A stretch of DNA of 64,000 nucleotides from Limnothrix sp. FACHB-406 (GTDB lineage Bacteria; Cyanobacteriota; Cyanobacteriia; CACIAM-69d), in the NCBI RefSeq assembly GCF_014698235.1, contig NZ_JACJSP010000007.1:62001-126000 (forward strand). The letters run 5' to 3'. Within the stretch, counting starts at the first letter, position 1. Every line of letters starts with the position of its first letter. Under the pieces are notes generated by a model. That model made no database searches, had not been told where the DNA came from, and was given only the letters and a program-made list of their open reading frames with translations. Positions 44,516 through 55,322 of this stretch are shown one piece after another. The position numbers and the translations under genes were made by a program.

Positions 44516-45487
44516 AACGGGCAACCCTCGGCAACAACAGGACTCGGAGAGATTTCAAAAACAGCAGGCGTTTTGGGCCGTTGCACCATTGGGCAACACC
44601 AGATGGCGTAACACAACTGGCTCGATGCTGCCACCAATTTGCCACAAACCACTCGCCAGCGGCCGATCGATTCTGGCTTCCTTGACGAGTGGGCGCAACT
44701 CCCGATCGGGGATCGCTGCTAAGGGTGAGCTGATCGATCGATCCCGTCGCCTGGTTTTCTGCCAACCCTCCCCGCTTTGATTGAATTCTTAACAAACAGC
44801 GCCAAATTTCCCGATCGCCCGACTGTTTTGGGGTGCGATCGCCCTCGGATCCGCCTTTGGGAAAGCCCAAACTGATGAGGGAGTCGAGCAAGTTTTGAGT
44901 TAAGGGCCGGGCTGGTCTAGGAAGTTATGTTTTGGTTTTGTTTTTATTTTTATATAAATTAGACCCTAAATTTGATTAATTTGGCTTAAAAACGCATTTA
45001 TTTAATTTTGATAGGCTTTAAAATCCTTTTTTGAGTTTAGGGTCAGCTCTTAGGCTGCTGGCGCGGCCGGACAAAATTAGCCTTGCTTTCCTTTCGGGAA
45101 AAATCTGCTGATAATGCCATCGGTGGGGCAACCAACCGCGATCGCTCCAGGGCTGCCCACCCCCAACTCAGTTTTTTGGCTGCATTCCCGATTTTCGTTA
45201 CCGCTGAGCTTCATTCGCGATTAATCCCATTCCCGATCGGCCCCTCTGCTCAGGCTTCAATGCTCCGGTTTTGATTTTTGCCATCTCGCTCATTTCGATC
45301 GCGCTCGGTCTGCCGGTTCAGGACTCGGGCAGCTCACCGAGATTGGCGAAGACTAAGCGAGATTGACCCCGCCTGACTGAGCTTGATCGAGCTTGACCGA
45401 GATTGATTGAGCTTGACCGAGACTAAATTCCCGTTGCATTCCTGCTCTAGTCCTGTTCCAACCAGATTTCCCCAGAGGACTCCCCCC
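44516..45487. other. Gene-free stretch upstream of chlL
   Basis: About 970 bp without a convincing gene. 44920-45050 is very AT-rich and contains an inverted repeat, GACCCTAAA (44962-44970) with TTTAGGGTC (45036-45044). 45331-45430 holds ten 10-bp units directly before chlL. The first 400 bp contains only poor frames. Probably a long regulatory region for the chl genes. Confidence 0.5.
45331..45430 (+). promoter_or_regulatory. Ten 10-bp-phased degenerate repeats upstream of chlL
   Basis: Consecutive decamers keep register: agctcaccga, gattggcgaa, gactaagcga, gattgacccc, gcctgactga, gcttgatcga, gcttgaccga, gattgattga, gcttgaccga, gactaaattc. The consensus is roughly GCTTGACCGA. The period equals about one helical turn, so all units face the same side of the DNA. 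The array ends 57 bp before the chlL start. Confidence 0.65.
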
Positions 45488-46348
45488 GTGAAACTCGCTG
45501 TCTATGGCAAAGGTGGCATCGGCAAATCCACCACCAGTTGCAACATCTCCGTTGCCCTCGCCCGTCGTGGCAAAAAAGTGCTGCAAATTGGCTGCGATCC
45601 GAAGCACGACAGCACCTTCACGCTCACGGGCTATCTGATCCCCACGATCATCGACACCCTGCAAGCCAAGAGCTATCACTACGAAGACGTTTGGCCCGAT
45701 GACGTGATCCACAAGGGTTATGGCGGTGTGCATTGCGTGGAAGCGGGTGGGCCGCCAGCCGGTGCAGGCTGCGGGGGCTACGTGGTGGGCGAAACGGTGA
45801 AGCTGCTGCGGGAGCTGAACGCCTTTGATGAGTACGACGTGATTTTGTTTGACGTGCTGGGCGATGTGGTTTGCGGTGGCTTTGCGGCTCCCTTGAACTA
45901 TGCGGACTACTGCGTGATCGTCACGGACAACGGCTTTGATGCGCTGTTTGCGGCCAATCGGATTGCGGCTTCGGTGCGCGAAAAGGCGCGGACGCACAAG
46001 CTGCGGCTGGCGGGCTTGATTGGCAACCGGACTTCCAAGCGGGATCTGATTGATAAATATGTCAGCGCCGTGCCGATGCCGGTGCTGGAAATTTTGCCGC
46101 TGATTGAAGATATTCGCGTGTCGCGGGTGAAGGGCAAAACGCTGTTTGAGATGGCGGAGTCTGACCCGTCGTTGCTGCCGGTTTGTGACTATTACCTGAA
46201 CATTGCCGATCAACTGTTGGCGATGCCGGAAGGCGTGGTTCCCGATGGATCGCCCGATCGGGAGTTGTTCTCGATGCTGTCGGACTTCTATCTGAATCCG
46301 CAAGAACCGAAGACAACGGAACCCGAACCCGAATTGATGATGGTGTAA
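45488..46348 (+). CDS. chlL: Light-independent protochlorophyllide reductase, iron-sulfur ATP-binding protein
   Basis: NifH-like electron donor of dark-operative protochlorophyllide reductase. 286 residues from GTG 45488 ([20 protein letters not shown]), with AGAGGA upstream. The P-loop GKGGIGKST and the two Cys ligands that bridge a 4Fe-4S cluster across the dimer, Cys95 (GAGCGG) and Cys129 (DVVCGGF), are present. The C-terminal tail ([14 protein letters not shown]) is a short lineage-specific extension. It is first in the chlL - DUF5331-like - chlN cluster, with chlB elsewhere. The enzyme is oxygen-sensitive and allows chlorophyll synthesis in darkness. Confidence 0.98.
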   Translation: MKLAVYGKGGIGKSTTSCNISVALARRGKKVLQIGCDPKHDSTFTLTGYLIPTIIDTLQAKSYHYEDVWPDDVIHKGYGGVHCVEAGGPPAGAGCGGYVVGETVKLLRELNAFDEYDVILFDVLGDVVCGGFAAPLNYADYCVIVTDNGFDALFAANRIAASVREKARTHKLRLAGLIGNRTSKRDLIDKYVSAVPMPVLEILPLIEDIRVSRVKGKTLFEMAESDPSLLPVCDYYLNIADQLLAMPEGVVPDGSPDRELFSMLSDFYLNPQEPKTTEPEPELMMV

Positions 46349-46366
46349 GGGCGGAACCCCAGTCCA

Positions 46367-46390
46367 GACAAGGGGCTTCAGCCCTTTGCC
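46367..46390 (+). repeat. Palindrome GACAAGGGGCTTCAGCCCTT
   Basis: A slightly decayed copy of the CAAGGGGCTTAAGCCCCTTG family just after chlL. It is followed at 46442-46464 by a second, unrelated palindrome (AGGGGCGCACCACTGTGCGC). Both lie in the 224-bp gap before the DUF5331-like gene. Confidence 0.65.
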
Positions 46391-46572
46391 CCCCAACGAC
46401 GGGCGATCGGTTGGGCGATCGGCCAAAACAGGGCAAAACGTAGGGGCGCACCACTGTGCGCCCTCCGCCCAAGGCCCCACAATTCCCCCGCAACCGCTGC
46501 GCCCGGATAGGGATTAATCAGGTAGGCTCGATCGAGGTTTGATATCTCCAAAGTCCACCGATCTTCCGCCCT

Positions 46573-47019
46573 ATGAACGTTGAACAGTTGCGCCGATCGC
46601 TCCGTCAAAAGTGGCTGGACTATTACCGCGATAACCGTTCCTGGTTAGCCCGCATGGCCATTTGGACAGAAAGCGAGTTGGGCCACCGCCGCCCCCTGTC
46701 GAGTTTTTTGTTGGCGACGGCGACGGTGCTGGAACCACGAGTGACGGAGTTGATGCCGCTGTTGGTGGATCTCAGCAGCGATCCCGATCGGGTGATCGAA
46801 GCGCTGGGGCTGGACTTTGACCCCGATCGGGAATTGGAGCTAGCCGCCAAGGCCGCCGCCCGCGAACGCCGCAACCGTCCCGCCATCCTGTTACCCGCCA
46901 GCGATCCTGCGCCGATCGAGTTTGCCCAACCCCCGATCGAACAGCTTGAGGAAACCGACTGCAATGGCCGCACCCGCGATGCTGAGCTGATTCCCATTTG
47001 GGAGCGATCGACCTTTTAA
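46573..47019 (+). CDS. DUF5331-like protein between chlL and chlN
   Basis: 148-residue soluble protein. The N-terminal part MNVEQLRRSLRQKWLDYYRD, then SSFLLATATVLEPRVTELMP and DPDRVIEALGLDFDPDRELE, corresponds to a cyanobacterial family (DUF5331 as I recall) that is commonly encoded between chlL and chlN. The second half is low in conservation-like features. The location suggests a role with the reductase, perhaps assembly or regulation, but this is inference. Confidence 0.8.
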   Translation: MNVEQLRRSLRQKWLDYYRDNRSWLARMAIWTESELGHRRPLSSFLLATATVLEPRVTELMPLLVDLSSDPDRVIEALGLDFDPDRELELAAKAAARERRNRPAILLPASDPAPIEFAQPPIEQLEETDCNGRTRDAELIPIWERSTF

Positions 47020-47057
47020 GTTCAGCGAAATTCAGGGTTCGATCGCGGTCAGGGTAG

Positions 47058-48563
<1,506 letters not shown>

Positions 48564-48693
48564 ATCCAAATAGCTCCTCACTTCATTTGCAACAGTTCGC
48601 TGCACGATCGCCCTTGGCCAGAGGCTCCCGGGTTAGGATCTTGATCCGACTCGATCCGAGCGATCGACCCGCGCCCGCAGGAGGACAACCCCC

Positions 48694-49941
48694 ATGAGTG
48701 ACCAAATGAAATGGGTCAGCGCCGTTTCCAAGCAACCATCCCTAGAAGCGGCCATTGATGAGGTCAGCCAGCGTGTTTTGGCCACCTTGGGGCAACCGCC
48801 AGATTTGTTGCTGGTCTTCATTTCATCGGCCTTTAGCAGCGAATATGCGCGGCTGATGCCCCTGCTGCGCGATCGCCTGCCTGCTCGGGCCATGGCGGGC
48901 TGTGGGGGCAGCGGCGTTGTGGGCAACCTGGATCCGCAACAGGTGGAAGAGGTGGAAGATGATCCGGCCCTCTGCGTGATGGCCGCTTGGTTACCCAACG
49001 TCACCATCCAAACCTTTCACATCGATCGCGAGGCCCTGCCCGATTTGGATGGGCCGCCCCAACCCTGGATTGAGGCGATCGGGGCAGACCCCGCCACGAA
49101 CCCTAACTTTTTGGTCTTTGCGGATCCGGGGTTGGTGCAAATGAACGACCTGCTGCAAGGGCTGGACTATGCCTATCCTGGCTCCGTGACCGTGGGCGGC
49201 TTGGCCAGCGGGGACTCCTTTCGGGAAACCAAGCAACTCTTTGCGGACTATCGGGCCTATCGATCGGGCGCGGTGGGGGTGGCCCTCAGCGGCGATGTGG
49301 TGATTGAGCCGATTGTGGCTCAAGGCTGCCGCCCGATCGGTCAGCCCCTGTGGGTCACGGAATGCGAGCGCAACATCGTGATGCAAGTGTCGATTCAGAT
49401 GGACAAAGACACGATCGCCGACAAACCCCAAGCCCCCCTCAAGGCCCTGCGGCAACTAATTGAGGAACTCAGCGACAAGGATCGCGAACTGGCGCAATAT
49501 TCCCTCTTTGTGGGTTTGGCCCGCGATGCCTTTCGCCAAACCCTAGAACCCGGCGATTTCCTGATTCGCAACCTGTTGGGGGTGGATCCCAGCGGCGGCG
49601 CGATCGCGATCGGCGATCGAATCCGCCGGGGCCAACGGATTCAGTTTCATTTGCGAGACGCGGACACCTCCGCCGAAGACCTACGCGCCCTGTTGGAACG
49701 GTATTTGCGCGATCGCCCATCGGAACAGCCCGACCCGATCGGGGCCTTGATGTTTGCCTGTGTGGGCCGTGGCCAAGGGCTTTATAACAAAGCCAATTTT
49801 GATTCCTGCCTGTTGCAAAAATATTTGGGTCTGATGCCCGTGGCGGGCTTTTTCTGCAACGGTGAAATTGGCCCCGTGGGTGGCACAACCTTTATTCACG
49901 GTTACACCTCCGTTTTTGCCCTGTTTCGCCCCAAGGCCTAG
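48694..49941 (+). CDS. FIST-domain sensory protein
   Basis: 415 residues with FIST_N (about 30-230; LLLVFISSAFSSEYARLMPL, GCGGSGVVG, SVTVGGLASGDSF) and FIST_C (about 235-395; ending GLMPVAGFFCNGEIGPVGG). FIST domains are thought to sense small ligands such as amino acids and usually sit next to signalling genes or are fused to them. Here the protein is stand-alone and cytoplasmic. GGAGG stands nine bases upstream of ATG 48694, a good ribosome site. No partner gene adjacent. Confidence 0.9.
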   Translation: MSDQMKWVSAVSKQPSLEAAIDEVSQRVLATLGQPPDLLLVFISSAFSSEYARLMPLLRDRLPARAMAGCGGSGVVGNLDPQQVEEVEDDPALCVMAAWLPNVTIQTFHIDREALPDLDGPPQPWIEAIGADPATNPNFLVFADPGLVQMNDLLQGLDYAYPGSVTVGGLASGDSFRETKQLFADYRAYRSGAVGVALSGDVVIEPIVAQGCRPIGQPLWVTECERNIVMQVSIQMDKDTIADKPQAPLKALRQLIEELSDKDRELAQYSLFVGLARDAFRQTLEPGDFLIRNLLGVDPSGGAIAIGDRIRRGQRIQFHLRDADTSAEDLRALLERYLRDRPSEQPDPIGALMFACVGRGQGLYNKANFDSCLLQKYLGLMPVAGFFCNGEIGPVGGTTFIHGYTSVFALFRPKA

Positions 49942-49972
49942 CCATTCAACTTCGGGCAACTCAACTTAGCCT

Positions 49973-49993
49973 GTAGGGTGGGCAGTGCCCACC
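49973..49993. repeat. Palindrome GTAGGGTGGGCAGTGCCCAC
   Basis: Third copy of the GTAGGGTGGGCA/TGCCCACC family, in the gap between the FIST gene and the restriction-modification gene. Confidence 0.7.
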
Positions 49994-50165
49994 GAATCAT
50001 TGCTCCATGGCATCTGCGATATGGCGTGCCAATTATTTCCAGTAAAGGCTGTGGTGCAACTCAGCTCAGGTTTTTCGCTTCAGTTCTTTCGTTCAAGTGA
50101 GCTAAAGTTAGTCATAGGTTAGAACAAAGGGTTGTTCTGGCCCGTTGGAGTTAGGAGTTTGAGTT

Positions 50166-53100
50166 GTGCGCGTCACCTTTCCCGCTTTGTTTCATGGCAA
50201 AACCCTACAAACTGCCCTCAAAGCGTTTGAATTTCCAGCAGATTTGGAGGCGCGCCATGCTCCCGTTAAAAATTGGGCAACAGTGCTCAAAAGCAACTCT
50301 TTAAAAGCCGTCAAAGAAACCTCGTTGCATGGCGATTTCCTGGGCGATATTTTCCGGGATGCCTTGGGCTATCGCAGCATTGTGGGTGGCCAAGGACAAC
50401 ATTGGGAATTGCACGCCGAAAAGCATATCGATGGCGGTGGCGGCTTTGCGGATGGGGCGATCGGGCTGTTTTCTGCGGTTACGGGTTCCGGCGGCAAACA
50501 AAAGCTCACCGGCCGTGTGGTGGCCCCCATTGAACTGAAAGGAACCAAAACCGATCTCGACACACGCCACAAAGGACAAGAATCCCCGGTGGAACAGGGC
50601 TGGCGCTATGCCAACTACACCATGGGTTGTCGCTGGGTAATTGTTTCCAACTATCGCGAATTGCGGCTTTATCACACCAACAAAACACCTGCTTGCTGTG
50701 AGCAATTTTTCTTAGAAGATTTAGCAGATTTGGAAGCATTCAAACGCTTTTATTTTCTGCTTTGTCGGGAAAACTTTTTGCCCGCCAGCGCCCATGAGGG
50801 CGATCGCTCGCGGCTGGATGAGTTGTTGGCAGAGTCCAACGAAGCCGAAGAAGCGATCACCGAAAAGCTCTACCAAGACTACAAAGATGTGCGCCAACAG
50901 TTGGTGCAGTTTTTTAAGGGTCGGTATAGCAAAGATTGGAGCGATCGACAGGCGGAGTTTATTGAAGCGGCCCAAAAAGTGCTCGATCGAATCCTGTTCA
51001 TTGCCTTTTGCGAAGATCGAAAGCTATTGCCAGCCAAATGCCTCAAAGAGGCCCATGATTTTCATGACCCTTACAACCGATCGAGCATTTGGCAGCGATT
51101 CAAAGCCATTTTTCGGTGGGTTGACCAAGGCAACGATCAACCCCCCATTTCGGGCTACAACGGCGGTCTTTTTAAGCTTGATCCGATCGTTGATCAAGAG
51201 ATTGAGGTTCCCGATTGGCTTTGCACCAGGCTCAAAAACCTGACGGCCTATGACTTTGACACAGAAGTTTCAGTTGATGTTCTGGGGCGAATTTTTGAGC
51301 AATCGGTCACAGATCTAGAGGAATTGCGATCGCTGGCGGCCGGTGAAACCTACAACGTCAAGCAAGGAAAACGCAAAACCCAAGGTGTTTTTTACACCCC
51401 AACTTGGGTGACGCAATACATGGTGGAAACAGCCTTAGGTGGCTATTTATCCAAGCGATCGGCATTGCTGCGCGATCGGCTTCAGTTAGATGCCATTCCT
51501 GAACGCAACACCAAGCAACGACAAGCAGCCGAACTGGCTTATTTGAAAGCTTGGCGCGAAGAACTCAAAACCATTCGCGTTTTGGATCCGGCCTGTGGAT
51601 CGGGCGCTTTTCTCATTGCGGCCTTTAACTTTTTGGCGCGGCAATACGAAAAAATCAACACGGAAATTGCTAACTTACAAGGCGGAATTCGGGAAATTTT
51701 TGACCTGAACAAAGCAATTCTCAATCAAAACCTTTATGGGGTTGATTTGTCTTCCGAATCGGTCGAAATCACAAAGCTTTCCCTATGGTTACAAACGGCT
51801 GAAAAGGGGCAAGCGCTCACCAATTTGGATGACAACATCAAAGCAGGCAATTCAATTGTTGCCGATCGGGCAGTTGATCCCAGAGCGTTTGATTGGGAAA
51901 GGGCATTTCCAGAAGTGATGGCCGATGGGGGCTTTGATGTGGTGTTGGGCAATCCGCCCTATGTGCGCCAGGAGTTGCTATCGCCCTTTAAGCCCTATTT
52001 GCAAACCCATTATGCCTGTTATGACGGGGTAGCGGATCTCTATGTTTATTTCTATGAACGCGGGGTAAAGCTGCTGAAACCGGGTGGGATGTTGTCTTAC
52101 ATTGTCACTAACAAATGGTTGCGATCGGGCTATGGCGAACCGTTACGCAAGTTCTTTGCAGAACAAACCATTTTTGAACAAATTATCGATTTTGGCCATG
52201 CACCAATTTTTCGCGATGCGGACACGTTTCCTTGCATTATCGTGTTGCAAAAAGCTGCTCTAAATTTGCCAGATGCCGATGCGTCGGGATCGTTAACTAC
52301 TCAATCACCGGACTCGTTGGCAGCAAGGGGCTTAAGCCCCTTGTTAGGATCTGGGGTACAGAATGAGTCTCAAATGGTGCTGGTTTGTGCGGTTCCTCGG
52401 GAGCAGCTAGAGGGCCTCAATTTGGCGCAATTTGTGGAGCGGGAGGGCTATGAAATCCCCCGATCGCGCCTGTCTGAAGCGGCCTGGAGTCTGGAAAATC
52501 CGCAGGTCGATGCGCTAATGCAAAAAATCCGCAGCGTTGGTGTTCCCCTCGTCGATTTCGCAGGAACCAAGCCCTATTACGGAATTAAGACGGGCTTTAA
52601 CGAAGCCTTTTTAATTGACGATCAAACGCGCCAAAAACTGATTGCTGAAGATCCCAAATGCTCAGAAATCATCAAGCCCTACTTACGAGGTCAAGATATT
52701 GAACGTTGGTATCCGAGTTGGGAAAACTTATGGCTAATATTGACTAGACGTGGAATCAATATTGAAGAATATCCTGGAATTTCTCATTATCTCGCTAAGT
52801 ACAAGCATAAATTAGAGCCTTGTCCGAAAGGTTGGAATACACAAACTCAGGGAAAATGGCAAGGTCGTAAGACTGGATCATACAAGTGGTATGAGATACA
52901 AGATCCCATTTCCTATATTTCTATTTTTGACGAACCTAAGATAATTTATCAAGAAATACAATATCATCCTTCTTTTTGTTGGGATAATTCCGGCAATTTG
53001 ACAAATAATAAATGTTTTATTATCCCAACAGACTCCAAGTTCTTATTGGCAACTCTGTGTTCTCCTGTAATTTGGTGGCACAACTGGCAATATTTACCAC

Positions 53101-53576
53101 ATATGAAAGATGAGGCTTTAACACCGGCTGGGTTCTTGATGGAGAAATTACCGATCGCCCCGCCTACCGAACCAATCCGCCACGAAGCCGAAGATCTCGT
53201 TAGCGAATTGATCGAACTCACCCAAGCCAACCAAGAAGCAACCCGCGACGTAATGGGCTGGCTTGCCTTTGAATTCAACATCGAAAAACCCGGCCAGAAA
53301 TTAGCCGACTTTGCCCAACTCAGCCTCGACGAATTTCGCGCTGAACTGAAAAAACGCTGCCCCAAAGGAACCGCGATCGGCCCCAAGCAAGTTAAATCAA
53401 TTGACCTTGCCTATAGCGATTATGCAACCCCAATTCAACAGCGCAATGCAGAAATTTTGCGACGAGAACAGCGGCTTTCGGACTTGGTGAACCAAGCCTA
53501 TCAACTCACTCCCGAAGAAATCGAATTGATGTGGAAAACAGCACCGCCCCGAATGCCCATCGCCCCGCCTAATTAA
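50166..53576 (+). CDS. Eco57I-like single-chain restriction-modification (type IIG) enzyme
   Basis: 1136 residues from GTG 50166. The first 250 residues contain a nuclease-type region (VVAPIELKGTKTDLD resembles a PD-ExK strand). The gamma-class N6-adenine methyltransferase motifs follow: DPACGSGAF at 474-482 and NPPY at 596-599. A target-recognition and C-terminal helical region follow (TKPYYGIKTGFNEAFLI, ILTRRGINIEEYP). The 52700-53120 part is markedly AT-rich and free of HIP1, while both sides match the chromosome. A palindromic repeat at 52323 is translated in frame. Its stop overlaps the cyclase stop in TTAA. The recognition sequence is not predictable. Confidence 0.9.
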   Translation: MRVTFPALFHGKTLQTALKAFEFPADLEARHAPVKNWATVLKSNSLKAVKETSLHGDFLGDIFRDALGYRSIVGGQGQHWELHAEKHIDGGGGFADGAIGLFSAVTGSGGKQKLTGRVVAPIELKGTKTDLDTRHKGQESPVEQGWRYANYTMGCRWVIVSNYRELRLYHTNKTPACCEQFFLEDLADLEAFKRFYFLLCRENFLPASAHEGDRSRLDELLAESNEAEEAITEKLYQDYKDVRQQLVQFFKGRYSKDWSDRQAEFIEAAQKVLDRILFIAFCEDRKLLPAKCLKEAHDFHDPYNRSSIWQRFKAIFRWVDQGNDQPPISGYNGGLFKLDPIVDQEIEVPDWLCTRLKNLTAYDFDTEVSVDVLGRIFEQSVTDLEELRSLAAGETYNVKQGKRKTQGVFYTPTWVTQYMVETALGGYLSKRSALLRDRLQLDAIPERNTKQRQAAELAYLKAWREELKTIRVLDPACGSGAFLIAAFNFLARQYEKINTEIANLQGGIREIFDLNKAILNQNLYGVDLSSESVEITKLSLWLQTAEKGQALTNLDDNIKAGNSIVADRAVDPRAFDWERAFPEVMADGGFDVVLGNPPYVRQELLSPFKPYLQTHYACYDGVADLYVYFYERGVKLLKPGGMLSYIVTNKWLRSGYGEPLRKFFAEQTIFEQIIDFGHAPIFRDADTFPCIIVLQKAALNLPDADASGSLTTQSPDSLAARGLSPLLGSGVQNESQMVLVCAVPREQLEGLNLAQFVEREGYEIPRSRLSEAAWSLENPQVDALMQKIRSVGVPLVDFAGTKPYYGIKTGFNEAFLIDDQTRQKLIAEDPKCSEIIKPYLRGQDIERWYPSWENLWLILTRRGINIEEYPGISHYLAKYKHKLEPCPKGWNTQTQGKWQGRKTGSYKWYEIQDPISYISIFDEPKIIYQEIQYHPSFCWDNSGNLTNNKCFIIPTDSKFLLATLCSPVIWWHNWQYLPHMKDEALTPAGFLMEKLPIAPPTEPIRHEAEDLVSELIELTQANQEATRDVMGWLAFEFNIEKPGQKLADFAQLSLDEFRAELKKRCPKGTAIGPKQVKSIDLAYSDYATPIQQRNAEILRREQRLSDLVNQAYQLTPEEIELMWKTAPPRMPIAPPN
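52323..52345 (+). repeat. Palindromic repeat inside the type IIG gene
   Basis: GCAAGGGGCTTAAGCCCCTT (extended to GTT) is the same element as at 40719. It is translated as part of LAARGLSPLLGSG, in a loop between the methyltransferase and specificity parts, without breaking the frame. Confidence 0.8.
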
Positions 53577-54847
53577 CCCTCAAAATCAGCCAAGCGGCCC
53601 TGCCAGTGCCACAACGCCACAGGAACACGCTTGCCCTTCGCCTGAATCGACGGCAATGCTTGGCAGTGAATCTGTAGCTCGATCGGGAGTTGTTGATAGG
53701 CCGCATCCGATAGATAAAGTTGATGGGCAGGCGTGGCTCCCTCAATCCGCTTGGCCGTGTTCACCGTGTCCCCGATCGCCGTGTAAGTGCGCACCCCGTC
53801 GCTACCAAACAACCCTTCCACCACCGGGCCGTAGTGCAATCCACAGCCCGCCCCCAACCCTTCCGCCGACAGTACCGATCGCGCCGCCCGCTGCATCGCC
53901 ACCGCCGCTCGCATCGCCTGGGGCAAATCTGCATAAATCACCATCACCTCATCCGCCGTGAACGTGACCCGCAGCGGCCGATGCACCGTCGCCACCGGTT
54001 CCACCACTTGGTAGTAACAATTCAGCACCTGCGCCACCCGCTCCGGCCGCGCCGCCTCACACCAAGTCGTGAACCCCCGAATATCCATAAACACGATCGC
54101 CCGTTCCACCCGCTGAAAGGTCAGGGCCGACGGATTGGCGATCGCTGAAGTCACCACATGATTGCCCATGCCCCATTGGGCCAAATTGCGCAAAATGGCC
54201 GCAGTTTCCTGAGTTTGTTGCTGTTGCTGAGCCAGTTGCAGCGATTGCAACCCCAACAACACCCCCAAAAACACCAGCGCTGAAAATAGAAATTCGTGGC
54301 TTGCGCCCGTAAAAAAGATTTGAATATAAGTCAACGTCACCGGCTCTTGGTGCAACGCCGCCGTCGTAATCAAATAGGCAACCCACACCATCACCGTGCG
54401 GGCAATGCTTTCCAGGGGCAATAGATATCGAGTGATAGCAGGCTTCCAGGCCAACCTGAGTCCCTGGGCAATGGCCACCAACGAGCAAAACCCCCAAAGC
54501 ATCCAATGACTGGGATTTTCAAAAAATTCCCAACCATCCAACGGTAAATCAACCAGCGTGTAGCAACTAGGGCCAATTAAGTTGCCCCAAAATGGATGAA
54601 TCTTGCGTTGGCTGAGAAACCAAGATTGCACAGTAAAAGCCCCAATCAAGGACCAATCTGCAATGTCATTGATGGAGGCATGCCAGCCATCTTTGGCGAT
54701 ATCAGACAAAATTTTCAGAATCAGGAAGTGGCCACTGTTGCCCAAAAATTCCTGCCAGAAAGCTTGCCAGGGTGTGCCGTGAAATCGACGATTCAGCAGG
54801 TGATCTAGATTGAGGCTAGGAAGCTGTTGAGGAGAGCGATCGGTCAT
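53573..54847 (-). CDS. Membrane-bound class III nucleotide cyclase-like protein
   Basis: 424 residues from ATG 54847. Six or so membrane helices occupy residues 70-225, followed by a class III cyclase domain (about 250-410). Metal aspartates are present (FMDIRGFT and the second in FTADEVMVIY), as are the transition-state Asn and Arg (GDTVNTAKRIE). The lysine that normally fixes the adenine ring just before the second metal Asp is replaced: TFTADE stands where N-K-x-I-G-D is usual. Substrate could differ from ATP, or activity may be weak. The stop shares TTAA with the convergent restriction gene. Confidence 0.85.
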   Translation of the reverse strand: MTDRSPQQLPSLNLDHLLNRRFHGTPWQAFWQEFLGNSGHFLILKILSDIAKDGWHASINDIADWSLIGAFTVQSWFLSQRKIHPFWGNLIGPSCYTLVDLPLDGWEFFENPSHWMLWGFCSLVAIAQGLRLAWKPAITRYLLPLESIARTVMVWVAYLITTAALHQEPVTLTYIQIFFTGASHEFLFSALVFLGVLLGLQSLQLAQQQQQTQETAAILRNLAQWGMGNHVVTSAIANPSALTFQRVERAIVFMDIRGFTTWCEAARPERVAQVLNCYYQVVEPVATVHRPLRVTFTADEVMVIYADLPQAMRAAVAMQRAARSVLSAEGLGAGCGLHYGPVVEGLFGSDGVRTYTAIGDTVNTAKRIEGATPAHQLYLSDAAYQQLPIELQIHCQALPSIQAKGKRVPVALWHWQGRLADFEG

Positions 54848-54900
54848 AAATTTCGGGTGATGGGTGCTGACATCAAGAAGCAACCCGACGATCCCTTAGC

Positions 54901-55203
54901 CTATTCCAGCGGCTTTGGGCTGCGCTTTGGTTTAAACCATCCCAACATCGAGATACCCGTCAGGATTAAAGCCAACAAACCCAACCCATCCAAGAGAGGA
55001 TAAATCGCTTCCAGATGGAAAATTTCACCCGTATGAATATCCATCAAGAGGCTGCGTTTAATTCCGGGCAGATGCCATTCTTCCACCAAGGTGGCCAACA
55101 TGCCCGTAATCACCGTCAAGATCAGGGGCAACAGCAAAATGGGAGCCAGAAATCGATGATATTTGCGTTGGTATTTCTGGAATGTTTGGAAATTTTTGAA
55201 CAT
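54901..55203 (-). CDS. PepSY-type small membrane protein
   Basis: 100 residues from ATG 55203. Two membrane helices flank a short extracytoplasmic loop: KYHRFLAPILLLPLILTVIT, then DIHTGEIFHLEAIYPLLDGL and GLLALILTGISML. The H-x-W-like first helix and DIHTG loop resemble a reduced PepSY_TM module seen in iron or redox membrane proteins. It lies 53 bp upstream of the cyclase and downstream of a lipoprotein gene on the same strand. Confidence 0.75.
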   Translation of the reverse strand: MFKNFQTFQKYQRKYHRFLAPILLLPLILTVITGMLATLVEEWHLPGIKRSLLMDIHTGEIFHLEAIYPLLDGLGLLALILTGISMLGWFKPKRSPKPLE

Positions 55204-55322
55204 GGGCGATCGAGCCTCTAGAAACAAGTTGCCTGAACCTGGCAAATCACGCGATCGGTTCAGGCCTGATCTGCAAGCAACAACACCAGCAATCAAAATC
55301 AAGGAAATTGGCTGATTTTGCC

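Noticed and set aside
44505-44891. 128-codon minus-strand frame before the chl region
   Set aside because: No recognisable domain, overlaps the start of the membrane-anchored gene, and Ser/Arg/Gly composition typical of a non-coding frame.
45353-46480. 375-codon open frame antisense to chlL
   Set aside because: Shadow of chlL; His/Arg/Gln-rich product with no domain and a start outside any promoter-like context.
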